DNA of 64,000 nucleotides from Nocardia asteroides (GCF_021183625.1 NZ_CP089214.1:3658001-3722000), one strand, 5' to 3'. Positions 34,377 to 43,407 are shown, counted from the stretch's first letter. Program-made: numbers and translations. The notes: generated from the sequence alone by a model not told the origin.

Positions 34377-34820
34377 TCAGTTCAGCCGGAAGACCGGGAA
34401 GCCGGGCGCGATCCCGGCCAGCTGCTCGTCGGTGGCGTTCTTGTCGATGCCGTCGAAGAAGCGGCCGACCTCCCAGCCCCAGCGCCGCAGGTACTCGCGC
34501 AGCAGCGGGTTCTTCTCGGCGTCGGGCACCTCGACCGCGGTGAACGACTGCACCTTGCGGCCCAGCCGCAGCTCGCCGCCGCCCGCCGCGCGCAGGTTGC
34601 GCACCCACTGGGTGTGGCCGCGCGGGGAGACCAGGTAGCGCGCGCCGTCGATCTCCATCGGGTTCACCGGGACGGTGCGCCACTCGCCGCTCTTCCGGCC
34701 GCGCACGGCGAGCTCCCTCGACCCGGCCAGGCTGATGCCCCACTGCGCGAGCCTGCGCACGATCCGGTTGAAGACGTTGTCGCCGCCTGCGGGAGCGAGG
34801 TAGCGGGACTCGGCGTTCAT
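34377..34820 (-). CDS. deazaflavin-dependent nitroreductase-family oxidoreductase (Ddn-like)
   Basis: A 147-residue split-barrel protein of the F420-dependent Ddn/nitroreductase family. The pattern is RELAVRGRKSGEWRTVPVNP, then GARYLVSPRGHTQWVRNLRA, a usual F420-phosphate-binding region. ATG 34820 has GAGGAGA about 7 nt upstream. Two palindromic operators of the type GAGCANTGCTC flank its promoter, so expression should be repressed by a TetR-type factor encoded elsewhere. The stop is 1 nt from the aroQ stop. Substrate unknown; members reduce quinones or nitro compounds. Confidence 0.88.
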   Translation of the reverse strand: MNAESRYLAPAGGDNVFNRIVRRLAQWGISLAGSRELAVRGRKSGEWRTVPVNPMEIDGARYLVSPRGHTQWVRNLRAAGGGELRLGRKVQSFTAVEVPDAEKNPLLREYLRRWGWEVGRFFDGIDKNATDEQLAGIAPGFPVFRLN

Positions 34821-34834
34821 GATTTCTCCTCTGT

Positions 34835-34899
34835 GAGCACTGCTCTCTGTTGAGAGAAGTGTTCCACGGATCGCATCGCCGAGTCAAGAGCAGTGCTCT
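34835..34899 (-). promoter_or_regulatory. promoter with two AGAGCA-N-TGCTCT-type operators
   Basis: On the minus strand TTGACT (34882-34887) and AACACT (34858-34863) are separated by 18 nt, a good vegetative promoter for the Ddn-like gene. Two near-identical palindromes bracket it: AGAGCAGTGCTCT (34887-34899) at the -35 edge, and GAGCACTGCTC (34835-34845) downstream of the -10. Their centres are 53 bp apart, about five turns, fitting cooperative binding by a TetR-family repressor. No such regulator gene is adjacent. Confidence 0.7.
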
Positions 34900-34906
34900 C
34901 TATTTT

Positions 34907-36160
34907 TCAGCGCACCCAGGCCGCCATCACCTCGGCCAGTGCCGCCGCGCCCCGGTGGCAGTCCGCCGCCGCGGCGAACTCGTGCGGGGAGTGAGACACG
35001 CCGGTCGGGTTGCGGACGAAGAGCATGGCGGTCGGCACCCGCTCGGCCAGCACCCCGGCGTCGTGGCCCGCGGCGGTGGGGATCACCGGGACGTCGCCGA
35101 GGTGCGCGAGCGCGGCGCTCAGCCTGGCGCGCGGTTCGGGCGGGAATTCCACGATGGGTGAGCGGGATTCGGGTTCGGCGGCGAAGCCGATGCCGCCGTC
35201 GGCGGCGGCCTTGCCCGCCAGCGTCTCGATCTCGGCGACCAGGGCGGTCAGCGTGGCCTCGTCGGCGGCGCGGGCGTCCAGCCAGGCGCGGACCGCGGAG
35301 GGGATGGCGTTGGTGCCGTTCGGGGCGACCAGCACCTTGCCGAAGGTGGCGACGGCGCGGTGCTTCTCGGCGGTGCTGCGGGCGGCGTGCACGGCGGTGG
35401 CGAAGGTGAGCATGGGGTCGCGGCGGTCGACCAGGCGGGTGGCGCCTGCGTGGTTGGCCTCGCCGGTGAAGGTGAACTCCCAGCGGCCGTGCGGCCAGAT
35501 CGAGGAGGCGAGGGCGATCGGGCGGTCCACCAGGTCGAGGGCGCGGCCCTGCTCGACGTGCAGTTCGACGAAGACGCCGATCCTGCTCGCCAGCAGTGGG
35601 TCTGGGCCGAGCGCGGCCGGGTCGCGGCCCGCCGCGCCCAGCGCCTCGGCCAGGGTGATGCCGTCGCCGTCGCGCAGCCGCAGGGCGCGCTCCGGGGCGA
35701 GCGCACCGGCGCTGAGCTGGGAGCCGATGCAGGCGACGCCGAAGCGGGCGCCCTCCTCGTCCACGAAGCAGGTGACCGCGACCGGCACCCGCGGGGTGAT
35801 GCCGCGCTCGCGCACCAGATCCACCGCGGCGAAGGCGGAGACGACGCCGAGCGGGCCGTCGAAGGCGCCGCCGTCCGGCACCGAGTCCAGGTGCGAGCCG
35901 GTGACGAAGGCGTTCTCCGGTTCCCCGGTCCAGGCCGGGGGGAGCCACCAGGCCCAGAGGTTGCCGTTGCGGTCGATCTCGACGTCCATGCCGCGCGCCG
36001 CCGCGCAGCCGGTGAACCACTCGCGCAGCGTGAGATCCGCGTCCGCCCAGGCGAACCGCCGATACCCGCCCGTTCCCGGGTCCCGGCCGATGCTCAGGAT
36101 CTCGTCCCACAGGGGATCGAAGACTCGCCCCGCGGCGGCCTGCGTGAACAGGCCGCTCAC
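34907..36160 (-). CDS. M20-family Zn-dependent amidohydrolase (allantoate / N-carbamoyl amino acid hydrolase type)
   Basis: A 417-residue binuclear zinc hydrolase. Metal ligands are visible in GSHLDSVPDGGAFDGPLG (His, Asp), FVDEEGARFG (Glu pair), the HVEQG histidine, and HSPHEF at the C-terminus. The dimerisation-domain hallmark is GEANHAGATRLVDRRD. This is the branch that removes ureido or carbamoyl groups from nitrogen compounds (allantoate amidohydrolase, N-carbamoyl-amino-acid hydrolase). GTG 36160 is chosen because the in-frame sequence before it is repetitive Gly/Arg-rich and unlike the family. It lies downstream of the glutamate-synthase-like genes on the same strand, 127 nt away. Confidence 0.85.
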   Translation of the reverse strand: MSGLFTQAAAGRVFDPLWDEILSIGRDPGTGGYRRFAWADADLTLREWFTGCAAARGMDVEIDRNGNLWAWWLPPAWTGEPENAFVTGSHLDSVPDGGAFDGPLGVVSAFAAVDLVRERGITPRVPVAVTCFVDEEGARFGVACIGSQLSAGALAPERALRLRDGDGITLAEALGAAGRDPAALGPDPLLASRIGVFVELHVEQGRALDLVDRPIALASSIWPHGRWEFTFTGEANHAGATRLVDRRDPMLTFATAVHAARSTAEKHRAVATFGKVLVAPNGTNAIPSAVRAWLDARAADEATLTALVAEIETLAGKAAADGGIGFAAEPESRSPIVEFPPEPRARLSAALAHLGDVPVIPTAAGHDAGVLAERVPTAMLFVRNPTGVSHSPHEFAAAADCHRGAAALAEVMAAWVR

Positions 36161-36287
36161 CGCGCTGCCCCGGTCGCCTGTGCCGGACCGGTTCCCGCCG
36201 ACGGCGCTCCCGCCGGACCGGTGCCCACGGCCGCCGACGGCGCTCCCGCCGCCCCGGCGCACGGTGCGCCGCCGCAGCGCACCCGCC

Positions 36288-37601
36288 TCACCCCACCGCT
36301 CCGGGAATCCAGGAGGTGCCCGCGAGCGGAACACGGGCCATCGCCGACGCCTCGACGGTGAGCGCGACCAGATCCTCCGGCTCCAGGTTGCGCAGGTGCG
36401 ACTTCCCGCAGGCGCGGGCGAGGGTCTGCGCCTCCATGGTCAGCACCCGCAGGTAGTTGGCGAGTCTGCGGCCGCCCTCGACCGGGTCGAGCCGGGCGGC
36501 GAGTTCGGGGTCCTGGGTGGTGATGCCCGCCGGATCCCGGCCATCCTGGAAGTCGTCGTAGCTGCCTGCCGCGCTGCCGAGCGCGGCGTACTCGGCGGCG
36601 TAGCGCGGGCTGTTGTCGCCGAGCGCGATGAGCGCGGCGGTGCCGATGGCGACCGCGTCCGCGCCGAGCGCCATCGCCTTGGCCACGTCGGCGCCGGTGC
36701 GGATCCCGCCGGAGACGATGAGCTGCACCTTCCGGTGCACCCCGAGCTCCTGCAGCGCCCGCGCCGCCTGCGGGATCGCCGCCAGCGTCGGAATCCCGAC
36801 GTGCTCGATGAAGACCTCCTGGGTGGCGGCGGTGCCGCCCTGCATCCCGTCGACCACGACGACATCCGCCCCTGCCTTCACCGCGAGCTTGACGTCGTAG
36901 TAGGTGCGGCTCGCGCCGACCTTGATGTAGATCGGCTTCGCCCACTGCGTGATCTCGCGCAGCTCCAGGATCTTGATGGCCAGGTCGTCCGGCCCGGTCC
37001 AGTCCGGGTGCCTGCACGCGCTGCGCTGGTCGATGCCCTGCGGCAGCGTGCGCATCCCGGCCACCCGCTCGGTGATCTTCTGCCCGAGCAGCATGCCGCC
37101 GCCGCCAGGCTTGGCGCCCTGGCCGAGCACGATCTCGATGGCGTCGGCCTGCCGCAGGTCGTCCGGGTTCATCCCGTAGCGAGATGGAAGGTACTGGTAG
37201 ACGAGAGTTTTGGACTGTCCTCGCTCCTCGGGGGTCATGCCGCCGTCGCCGGTGGTGGTCGAGGTGCCCATGGCGCTGGCGCCGCGGCCGAGCGCCTCCT
37301 TGGCCTGGCCGGAGAGCGCGCCGAAGCTCATTCCCGCGATGGTGATCGGGATGTCGAGGTGCAGCGGGTGTTCGGCGTTGCGATCGCCGAGCACCACGTC
37401 GGTGCCGCAGCGCTCCCGGTACCCCTCCAGCGGGTAGCGCGACATGGAGGCGCCGAGCAGAACCAGGTCGTCGAAGTGCGGCAGCCTGCGCTTGGCGCCC
37501 CAGCCGCGGATGTCGTAGATGCCGGTCTCGGCCGCGCGCTGGATCTCGGCGATCACGCCGCGGTCGAAGGTGGCGGATTCCCTCGGCAGTGTTCCGGTCA
37601 T
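36288..37601 (-). CDS. FMN-binding glutamate synthase-family protein (N-methylglutamate synthase MgsC / GlxD-like)
   Basis: A 437-residue protein corresponding to the FMN/synthase domain of GltB as a stand-alone subunit. Seen are ITIAGMSFGALSGQAKEALG, GQGAKPGGGGMLLGQKIT, IYIKVGASRTYYDVKLAVKA, VDGMQGGTAATQEVF and LIVSGGIRTGADVAKAMALG, all canonical FMN and 2-oxoglutarate-site segments. With the separate glutaminase and GXGXG subunits it makes the three-subunit enzyme known as N-methylglutamate synthase (MgsABC), or the GlxBCD set of rhizobia. The ATG at 37601 lies 11 nt after the GXGXG stop. Confidence 0.87.
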   Translation of the reverse strand: MTGTLPRESATFDRGVIAEIQRAAETGIYDIRGWGAKRRLPHFDDLVLLGASMSRYPLEGYRERCGTDVVLGDRNAEHPLHLDIPITIAGMSFGALSGQAKEALGRGASAMGTSTTTGDGGMTPEERGQSKTLVYQYLPSRYGMNPDDLRQADAIEIVLGQGAKPGGGGMLLGQKITERVAGMRTLPQGIDQRSACRHPDWTGPDDLAIKILELREITQWAKPIYIKVGASRTYYDVKLAVKAGADVVVVDGMQGGTAATQEVFIEHVGIPTLAAIPQAARALQELGVHRKVQLIVSGGIRTGADVAKAMALGADAVAIGTAALIALGDNSPRYAAEYAALGSAAGSYDDFQDGRDPAGITTQDPELAARLDPVEGGRRLANYLRVLTMEAQTLARACGKSHLRNLEPEDLVALTVEASAMARVPLAGTSWIPGAVG

Positions 37602-37612
37602 CGGTGGCCTCC

Positions 37613-38320
37613 TCAGTACGCGTTCGCGTTGTCGACGTGGAAGTGGTACAGCTCGCGGGCCGAGCCGTAGCGGGTGAACTCGGCCGGGTCGGCGTCGAAA
37701 CCGGCGGCGGCGAGCAGCTCGGCCAGCTCGGCCAGGTGCTCCGGGCGCAGCTCCTTGCGCACGCAGTCGGCGCCGAGCGAGGCGACCCGGCCGCGCACGT
37801 AGATCCGCGCCTCGTAGAGCGAATCGCCCAGCGCCTCACCGGCGTCGCCGAGCACGACGAGCCTGCCCGCCTGCCCCATGAAGGCGCTCATGTGCCCGAT
37901 ATCGCCCCCGACGACGATATCGACGCCCTTCATCGAGATCCCGCAGCGCGCACCGGCATTGCCCTCGATCACCAGCAACCCGCCGTGCGCGGTCGCGCCC
38001 GCCGACTGCGAGGCGTCGCCCTCGACCCGCACGGTGCCGGACATCATGTTCTCCGCCACCCCGACGCCCGCGCTGCCCCGCACGGTCACGGTCGCGCGCT
38101 GGTTCATGCCCGCGCAGTAGTAGCCGACGTGGCCATCGATGGTGACCTCGACGTCGGCGTTCAGCCCGCAGGCCAGGGCGTGCGCCCCGCGCGGGTCGGT
38201 GATGGTCAGAGCCGCCGGCCGTTCAGGCCCCGCCAGCAGCGCGTTGACCGCCCGTACCCCCTCGGCCGTCGCGTCGATGGTGCCGGCAGGGGCCAGTTCT
38301 GTGATCACGGTCGGCGCCAT
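37613..38320 (-). CDS. GXGXG-motif glutamate synthase-like subunit (MgsB / GlxC-like)
   Basis: A 235-residue right-handed beta-helix protein matching the C-terminal GXGXG domain of GltB. Its repeats include GSAGVGVAENMMSGTVRVEG, GATAHGGLLVIEGNAGARCG, GDIGHMSAFMGQAGRLVVLG and GEALGDSLYEARIYVRG. It acts as the structural subunit between glutaminase and FMN synthase subunits. ATG 38320 has GGAAGAGGTG upstream and overlaps the end of the amidotransferase gene by 16 nt. The short C-terminal tail (ARELYHFHVDNANAY) is typical for the stand-alone subunit. Confidence 0.87.
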   Translation of the reverse strand: MAPTVITELAPAGTIDATAEGVRAVNALLAGPERPAALTITDPRGAHALACGLNADVEVTIDGHVGYYCAGMNQRATVTVRGSAGVGVAENMMSGTVRVEGDASQSAGATAHGGLLVIEGNAGARCGISMKGVDIVVGGDIGHMSAFMGQAGRLVVLGDAGEALGDSLYEARIYVRGRVASLGADCVRKELRPEHLAELAELLAAAGFDADPAEFTRYGSARELYHFHVDNANAY

Positions 38321-39204
38321 AGGTACACCTCTTCCGGTTCGGGTTCGAAGATCCGGGCGTCGGCGACGCCGGGCAGCTCGGCGAGGGCGCGGTACTCCGA
38401 CGCCATCGCCACCCAGCGATCGGTCTCCGCGACGATCGCCGGCTTGCAGGAGATGGCGTCGCGCACCACCGCGAAGGAGTCGGCGGTCGACACCAGCAGC
38501 GTGTAGAAGCCGTCGAAGACCTCGTTGAGCAGCAGCAGCGCCTTCTCCAGGTCGGCACCGGCCGCCAGCTGCTGCGCGACGAACCGCGCCCCCACCTCGG
38601 TGTCGTTCTCGCTGTCGAACTCGACGCCCGCGCGCCGGAGCTCGTGCCTGATGCTCATGTGGTTGCTGAACGACCCGTTGTGCACCAGGCACTGCCCCGG
38701 CCCCACCGAGAACGGGTGCGACCCCTCCGCGGTGACCGCCGACTCGGTCGCCATCCTGGTGTGCGCCACCCCCTGCCAGCCCTGCGCGGTGGGCAGCCCG
38801 AAGCGGTGCGCCAGCTCGGTCGGGTTGCCGACGCCCTTGAGCACGGTCAGCTCCGAGCCGAAGCCGATCACCCTGGCCGCGGGGACGGCCGCGCGCACCG
38901 CCGCGACCAGCGGCTCGTGCGCCACCGGGCCGTGCAGCACGACGGTGGGGTCCAGGTCGTGCGCCGCGATCGGTGCGCCCGTCGCCGTGCTCAGCAGCGC
39001 CGCGAGTTCGGCCGCGGGCAGCGGGCTGTCCAGCACCGAGACGGTGGTGTGCCCGGGCGGCGACCAGACCGGGTCGCCGTAGACCGCCATCCCGGCCGAG
39101 TCCGGCCCGCGGTCGCACATCTGGTCCAGCATGCCGGTGAGCAGCTCGCCCAGCCGGGGGTACAGGGTGGCATCACGCAGGTGAAGCCCGACGATTCCGC
39201 ACAT
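38305..39204 (-). CDS. class II glutamine amidotransferase (MgsA / GlxB-like)
   Basis: A 299-residue Ntn-type glutaminase beginning MCGIVG, so Cys2 becomes the N-terminal nucleophile after Met removal. Other conserved elements are CDRGPDSAGMAVYG, AHTRMATESAVTAEGSHPF and LVHNGSFSNH. It releases ammonia (or, in the N-methylglutamate route, methylamine from gamma-glutamylmethylamide) for the synthase subunit. The start is 11 nt after the glutamine-synthetase-like gene, and the stop overlaps the GXGXG gene. This order (synthetase, amidotransferase, GXGXG, FMN synthase) is typical of methylamine-assimilation clusters. Confidence 0.9.
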   Translation of the reverse strand: MCGIVGLHLRDATLYPRLGELLTGMLDQMCDRGPDSAGMAVYGDPVWSPPGHTTVSVLDSPLPAAELAALLSTATGAPIAAHDLDPTVVLHGPVAHEPLVAAVRAAVPAARVIGFGSELTVLKGVGNPTELAHRFGLPTAQGWQGVAHTRMATESAVTAEGSHPFSVGPGQCLVHNGSFSNHMSIRHELRRAGVEFDSENDTEVGARFVAQQLAAGADLEKALLLLNEVFDGFYTLLVSTADSFAVVRDAISCKPAIVAETDRWVAMASEYRALAELPGVADARIFEPEPEEVYLWRRP

Positions 39205-39215
39205 GGCGCTCGCTC

Positions 39216-40550
39216 TCAGAAGGCGGTGAGGTAGTGGTCGATCTCCCAGTCCGAGACCGTGTTGTGCCAGGCGAAGAACTCCGCGCGCTTGGCCTGCGCG
39301 AAGTAGGCGGCGACGCCGGGCCCGGCCACGTCGAGCGCGGCGGTGAGCACCGGGTCGGCCTCCAGCGCGTCCATGGCGTGCACCAGCGTCATCGGCAGGT
39401 CGGCGGCGGCGCCTGCGCCGAGCGGGCCGGGGTGCGCCGCGCGCTCGACCCCGTCCAGCCCGGCGGCGATGGTGGCCGCGGCGGCCAGGTACGGGTTGGC
39501 CGAGCCGTCCGCGCCGCGCAGCTCGACGCGGTTGCCGTCCGGCACCCGGAGGAAGTGCGTGCGGTCGTTGCCGCCGTAGGTGGCGCGCCGGGGTGACCAG
39601 GTGGCGCCGCTGGTGGTCGAGGTGGCGCCGGTTCGCTTGTAGGAGTTCACCGTCGGGGCGATGACGCCCTGCAGCGCGCAGGCGTGGTCGAGGATGCCCG
39701 CGACGAACGAGTAGGCCAGCGGCGAGAGCCCGAGCCCCTGCGGGTCGGCGCCGGGGAAGAGCGCCGTCTCGCCGCGCCACAGCGACAGGTGCAGGTGCAT
39801 CCCGGAGCCGGTCCGGTCGGTGAACGGCTTGGGCATGAAGGTGGCCGTCATGCCGCGCTTCTCGGCGATCACCGAGAGCAGGTAGCGGGCGGTGATCACC
39901 CGATCGGCGGTGGTCATGGCGTCGGCGTAGTCGAAGTTCTGCTCGAACTGGCCGTTGCCGTCCTCGTGGTCGCTGGCGTAGTTGCCCCAGCCGAGCGCGT
40001 TCATCGCCGTCGAGATCTCGGTGAGGTGGTCGTACATCCGGGTGACGTCACGGGCGTCGTAGCAGGGCTGCGCGCTGACGTCGGCGGCGTCCGCCGTGGT
40101 CAGCGTGCCGCTCGCCCGGTCGACCAGGAAGTACTCGATCTCCGCGCCGACGTTCACCGCGTACCCCATGGCTGCGGCGCGGGCCAGCGTGCGCTGCAGG
40201 ATCACCCGCGGCGCGAACGGCCACGGCTCGCCCTCGACGTGCGGGGTGCAGTGCACCAGCGCCAGCCCGGGGCGGACGAACGGGATCGGGGTGAACGAGG
40301 CCGGGTCCGGCACCGCGACCAGGTCGGGGTCGCGCGGCTCCTGGCCCATCATGCCCGCTGCGTACCCGGCGAAGCCGACGCCGTCGCGCTCGAGCTGGTC
40401 GATCGCCTGCACCGGAACGAGCTTGGCGCATGGCTTTCCGGAGAGCGTGGTGAAGAGCGCGAGCACGAAGGTGGTGCCGGACTCGGCGGCCAGCTCGCGC
40501 AGCGAGGGTGTGCTGGTCGGCAGGGTGGAGACGGTGGCGGTGTCTGACAT
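39216..40550 (-). CDS. glnT: type III glutamine synthetase / gamma-glutamylmethylamide synthetase-like (GlnT/GmaS)
   Basis: A 444-residue ATP-dependent ligase of the glutamine synthetase superfamily. The N-terminal beta-grasp domain is followed by the catalytic barrel. The metal-binding Glu residues are in GAEIEYFL, the NGQFEQNF loop and the SGMHLHLSL strand. ATP and glutamate contacts are in NSYKRT and NRVELRGADGSANPYLAAA. This branch includes GlnT and gamma-glutamylmethylamide synthetase, which joins glutamate with ammonia or methylamine. Its company (Mgs-like trio, FAD oxidoreductase, Amt, and a Dmm-like operon 25 kb away) favours methylamine. Sequence alone does not decide. Confidence 0.85.
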   Translation of the reverse strand: MSDTATVSTLPTSTPSLRELAAESGTTFVLALFTTLSGKPCAKLVPVQAIDQLERDGVGFAGYAAGMMGQEPRDPDLVAVPDPASFTPIPFVRPGLALVHCTPHVEGEPWPFAPRVILQRTLARAAAMGYAVNVGAEIEYFLVDRASGTLTTADAADVSAQPCYDARDVTRMYDHLTEISTAMNALGWGNYASDHEDGNGQFEQNFDYADAMTTADRVITARYLLSVIAEKRGMTATFMPKPFTDRTGSGMHLHLSLWRGETALFPGADPQGLGLSPLAYSFVAGILDHACALQGVIAPTVNSYKRTGATSTTSGATWSPRRATYGGNDRTHFLRVPDGNRVELRGADGSANPYLAAAATIAAGLDGVERAAHPGPLGAGAAADLPMTLVHAMDALEADPVLTAALDVAGPGVAAYFAQAKRAEFFAWHNTVSDWEIDHYLTAF

Positions 40551-40576
40551 GCGGGTGCTCCTGGGAGGTGGGGGAA

Positions 40577-41764
40577 TCAACGCATCTCGCCCGCGCCGAG
40601 GTACGGGTGCGGGCTGGTGAGCGGCGCGCCCTCGGCGAAGCGGCTGAAGCGGAAGTCGGCGGGGTCGACGTTCGGCAGCGTGGTCGCGCCGTCGAGCAGC
40701 AGCTCGGCGGCGAGCCGCCCGACGGCGGGCGAGATCTTGAAGCCGTGCCCGGAGAAGCCGGTGGCGAGGAAGAGGCCGGGCAGCGGCGCGGGGCCGATGA
40801 TCGGGTTGTAGTCCGGGGTCACGTCGTAGGCGCCCGCGTAGCTGCCGGTGACCCGCGGGTCGGGCATGGCGGGGAGCCGGTGCTCCAGCTTGCCGATCGC
40901 CCGCTCGACGGTGCTGTCGTCGGCGCGGTTCGGGTAGTCGTCCGGGTCGAGGTACTCGACCTCCGCGTGGTCGCTGTTGCCCGCGAGGAGTTCGCCGTTC
41001 GGCTCGCGGCACAGGTACTGCAGGCTCGCGAGGTCGGAGAGGACCGGCACCTCGGGGGTCGGCTCGCCCTGGTCGACCAGGACCAGCTGGGCACGCTGCG
41101 CGCGGACCGGGACGTCGAGGCCGAGCGGCGCGGCCAGCGCGGGCACCCAGGGTCCGGCGGCCAGGATCACGGTGCCCGCCGCGATGGTCTCGCCCGCGGT
41201 GGTGCGCACCCCGGTGACGGTGTCGCCGTCGCGCAGCAGCTCGGCGACCTCGGCGCCCTGCCGGATCCGGACGCCGAGCCGCCGGGCCGCGGCGGCGTAG
41301 GCCATGCCGGTCAGGTACGCCTCGCCGCGGCCGCCGAGCGGCTCGTAGGCGAAGGCGGCGAAGTCGTCCAGCCGCAGCCCCGGCCAGAGCTCGGCCATCT
41401 CGTCGTGGCCGATGAAATCGACGTCGATGCCGAGCCGCTGCTGCACGGCCACATTGGCCTTCAACGGATCGACGTTGTCCGGGCCGACCCCGACCACGTA
41501 GCCGCAGCGGCGATAGCCGAGGTCGTCGTCGAGGATCGCCTCGGCGTTGCCGAACACCTCGACCCCGTACCAGGACATCGCGGCGAGCGACGGCACCCCG
41601 TAGTGGCAGCGAACCACGCCGCTGGACTTGGCGGTCATGCCGGAGCAGAGCGTCGCCCGCTCCAGTACCAGCACGTCGGTGGCGCCGTGGTCGGCGAGCG
41701 ACCAGGCGATCGCCAGCCCCTCCAGCCCGCCCCCGACGATCAGGTACTCGGCGGTAGTACCCAT
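40577..41764 (-). CDS. FAD-dependent oxidoreductase of the sarcosine-oxidase-beta / N-methylglutamate dehydrogenase type
   Basis: A 395-residue DAO-superfamily flavoenzyme. The N-terminal dinucleotide fold is YLIVGGGLEGLAIAWSLADHG, followed by the SGMTAKSSGVVRCHYG flavin segment. The C-terminal part has DVTPDYNPIIGPAP and LFLATGFSGHGFKISPAVG, diagnostic of sarcosine oxidase/MgdA-like enzymes oxidising N-methyl amino acids. ATG 41764 is used because GAGG precedes it. An in-frame ATG at 41785 has no ribosome-binding site. It is the first gene of the minus-strand nitrogen operon, divergent from amt. No partner subunits (MgdB-D) are present. Confidence 0.85.
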   Translation of the reverse strand: MGTTAEYLIVGGGLEGLAIAWSLADHGATDVLVLERATLCSGMTAKSSGVVRCHYGVPSLAAMSWYGVEVFGNAEAILDDDLGYRRCGYVVGVGPDNVDPLKANVAVQQRLGIDVDFIGHDEMAELWPGLRLDDFAAFAYEPLGGRGEAYLTGMAYAAAARRLGVRIRQGAEVAELLRDGDTVTGVRTTAGETIAAGTVILAAGPWVPALAAPLGLDVPVRAQRAQLVLVDQGEPTPEVPVLSDLASLQYLCREPNGELLAGNSDHAEVEYLDPDDYPNRADDSTVERAIGKLEHRLPAMPDPRVTGSYAGAYDVTPDYNPIIGPAPLPGLFLATGFSGHGFKISPAVGRLAAELLLDGATTLPNVDPADFRFSRFAEGAPLTSPHPYLGAGEMR

Positions 41765-42037
41765 GAACCCGTCCTCGAATCTCATGTCGTGAATCGTTGT
41801 GTAATCACATGAAACTATTTGATCGTGACGGCACGGTCGCCTCGCTGTTACGAGCGCGTTGCGCCACGCGCGTGCTCGCGCGCACGAGTAACCACCCGGA
41901 ACCGCCCGAATCGGGCGGGGATTAACTCCCGGTTCACCACGGGTCGTTTATTCGCAACATTCGACGGCGTTTACTGCTGTTCAACCGCACTGAGCTGCGG
42001 CCGCAAACATCCGGCACGACGGACGTAGGTGAGTTCA
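41765..42037. promoter_or_regulatory. divergent promoter region of the nitrogen cluster and amt
   Basis: 273 bp between the FAD oxidoreductase (minus) and amt (plus). It contains a hexamer inverted repeat TCATGT (41782-41787) / ACATGA (41807-41812) close to the oxidoreductase start, and the AT-richest stretch around 41795-41825. A GTAAT-n5-GAAAC string near 41800 resembles half of a GlnR box but with the wrong spacing. It is a likely control point for the cluster's XRE-cupin regulator, which is encoded just past amt. Confidence 0.4.
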
Positions 42038-43390
42038 ATGACAGAAGCCCTGGCGGCGGCCAATACCGCCTGGATTCTCGCCGCATTCACGGCGGTGGCC
42101 CTGATGGTCGCGGGCCTGGCGCTGTTCTACGGCGGCATGGTGAGCGTCCGCAGCACGCTGAACATGGCGATGATGGTCTTCGGTGCGCTGGCCGTCGTCG
42201 GCGTGCTGTGGATCATGTTCGGCTACTCCGTCGCCTTCGGCGACTCGGTGGGCGGCCTGCGCCTGATCGGCGACCCGCTGGAGTACTTCGGGTCGTCCAA
42301 ACTCCTGGAGGCGCCGATCGAGCCGGGATTGCCACCGGCGCTCTTCTCGGCGTTCCAGCTGCTCTTCGCCGCCATCACGGTGGCGCTGATCGCGGGCGCC
42401 GTCGCCGACCGGATGAAGTTCGGCTCCTGGATGCTCTTCGCCGGGCTCTGGGCCACGCTGGTGTACTTCCCGGTGGCGCACTGGGTCTTCGCCTTCGACT
42501 CCGCCGACGGCGAGGTCAAGGGCGGCTGGATCGCCAACTCGCTGAAGGCCGTCGACTTCGCGGGCGGCACCGCGGTGCACGTCAACGCCGGTATCGCCGC
42601 GCTCGCGCTGATCCTGGTCATCGGCAAGCGGGCCATCTTCCCGCACGCCCCGCGGCCGCACAGCCTGCCGCTCACCATGCTCGGCGCAGGCATCCTGTTC
42701 TTCGGCTGGTTCGGCTTCAACGCCGGCTCCGCGCTGGCCGCGGGCAACAGCGCCGCCGTCGTCGCGCTGAACACCATGGCCGCCGCCTGTGCGGGCATCT
42801 GCGCCTGGCTCGTGGTGGAGAAGTTGCGGCACGGCCACGCCACCTCGCTCGGCGCCAGCTCCGGGCTGATCGCCGCGCTGGTCGGCATCACCCCCGCCTG
42901 CGGCGCGGTCTCCCCGATGGGCGCGCTGGCGGTCGGCGCGGTCTGCGGCGCCGTCTGCTGCCTGGCGATCACCATGAAGTTCCGCTTCGGGCTGGACGAT
43001 TCGCTCGACGTGGTCGGCATCCACCTGGTCGGCGGCGTCATCGGCACCATCCTGATCGGCCTGCTCGCCGACCCGGCCGCGCCCTCCGGCGCCACCGGCC
43101 TCTTCTACGGCGGCGGGTTCGGGACGCTCGGCAAGCAGACGGTCGCCGTCCTCGCCGTCCTCGCCTACTCCTTCACCGTCACCTGGATCATCGCCAAGGT
43201 CATGGACCTCACCATGGGGCTGCGCGTCCCCGCCGACGCCGAGACCGAGGGCGTGGACGTGGTCGTGCACCGGGAGAGCGCGTACTTCCTGGAGAGCATC
43301 GAGCTGGCCGAGGGGAAGGTGGAGCCGGGGGCGGCTGTCGTCGCCGCCGAGGTGATGACCGAGAAGGCGGCGGCTCCGGCCACCACCTAG
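42038..43390 (+). CDS. amt: Amt-family ammonium (methylammonium) transporter
   Basis: A 450-residue ammonium channel with about eleven transmembrane helices. Family signatures are LFYGGMVSVRSTLNMAMM, DFAGGTAVHVNAGIAAL with the first twin His, and VVGIHLVGGVIGTILIG with the second twin His. The C-terminal cytoplasmic tail is about 60 residues long and Ala/Val/Glu-rich, longer than usual. ATG 42038 is close to a GGTGAG ribosome-binding site. GTG 42029 is possible. No glnK follows. A strong terminator does. Amt proteins also pass methylammonium, which fits the neighbouring methylamine-type genes. Confidence 0.95.
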   Translation: MTEALAAANTAWILAAFTAVALMVAGLALFYGGMVSVRSTLNMAMMVFGALAVVGVLWIMFGYSVAFGDSVGGLRLIGDPLEYFGSSKLLEAPIEPGLPPALFSAFQLLFAAITVALIAGAVADRMKFGSWMLFAGLWATLVYFPVAHWVFAFDSADGEVKGGWIANSLKAVDFAGGTAVHVNAGIAALALILVIGKRAIFPHAPRPHSLPLTMLGAGILFFGWFGFNAGSALAAGNSAAVVALNTMAAACAGICAWLVVEKLRHGHATSLGASSGLIAALVGITPACGAVSPMGALAVGAVCGAVCCLAITMKFRFGLDDSLDVVGIHLVGGVIGTILIGLLADPAAPSGATGLFYGGGFGTLGKQTVAVLAVLAYSFTVTWIIAKVMDLTMGLRVPADAETEGVDVVVHRESAYFLESIELAEGKVEPGAAVVAAEVMTEKAAAPATT

Positions 43391-43407
43391 GTTTCACGTA
43401 AAACATT

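Noticed and set aside
41795..41830. Possible GlnR box (GTAAT-GAAAC-GTGAC elements) between the FAD oxidoreductase and amt
   Set aside because: Spacings are 5 and 9 nt rather than the expected 6, and one half-site lacks the terminal C, so the match is not better than chance.
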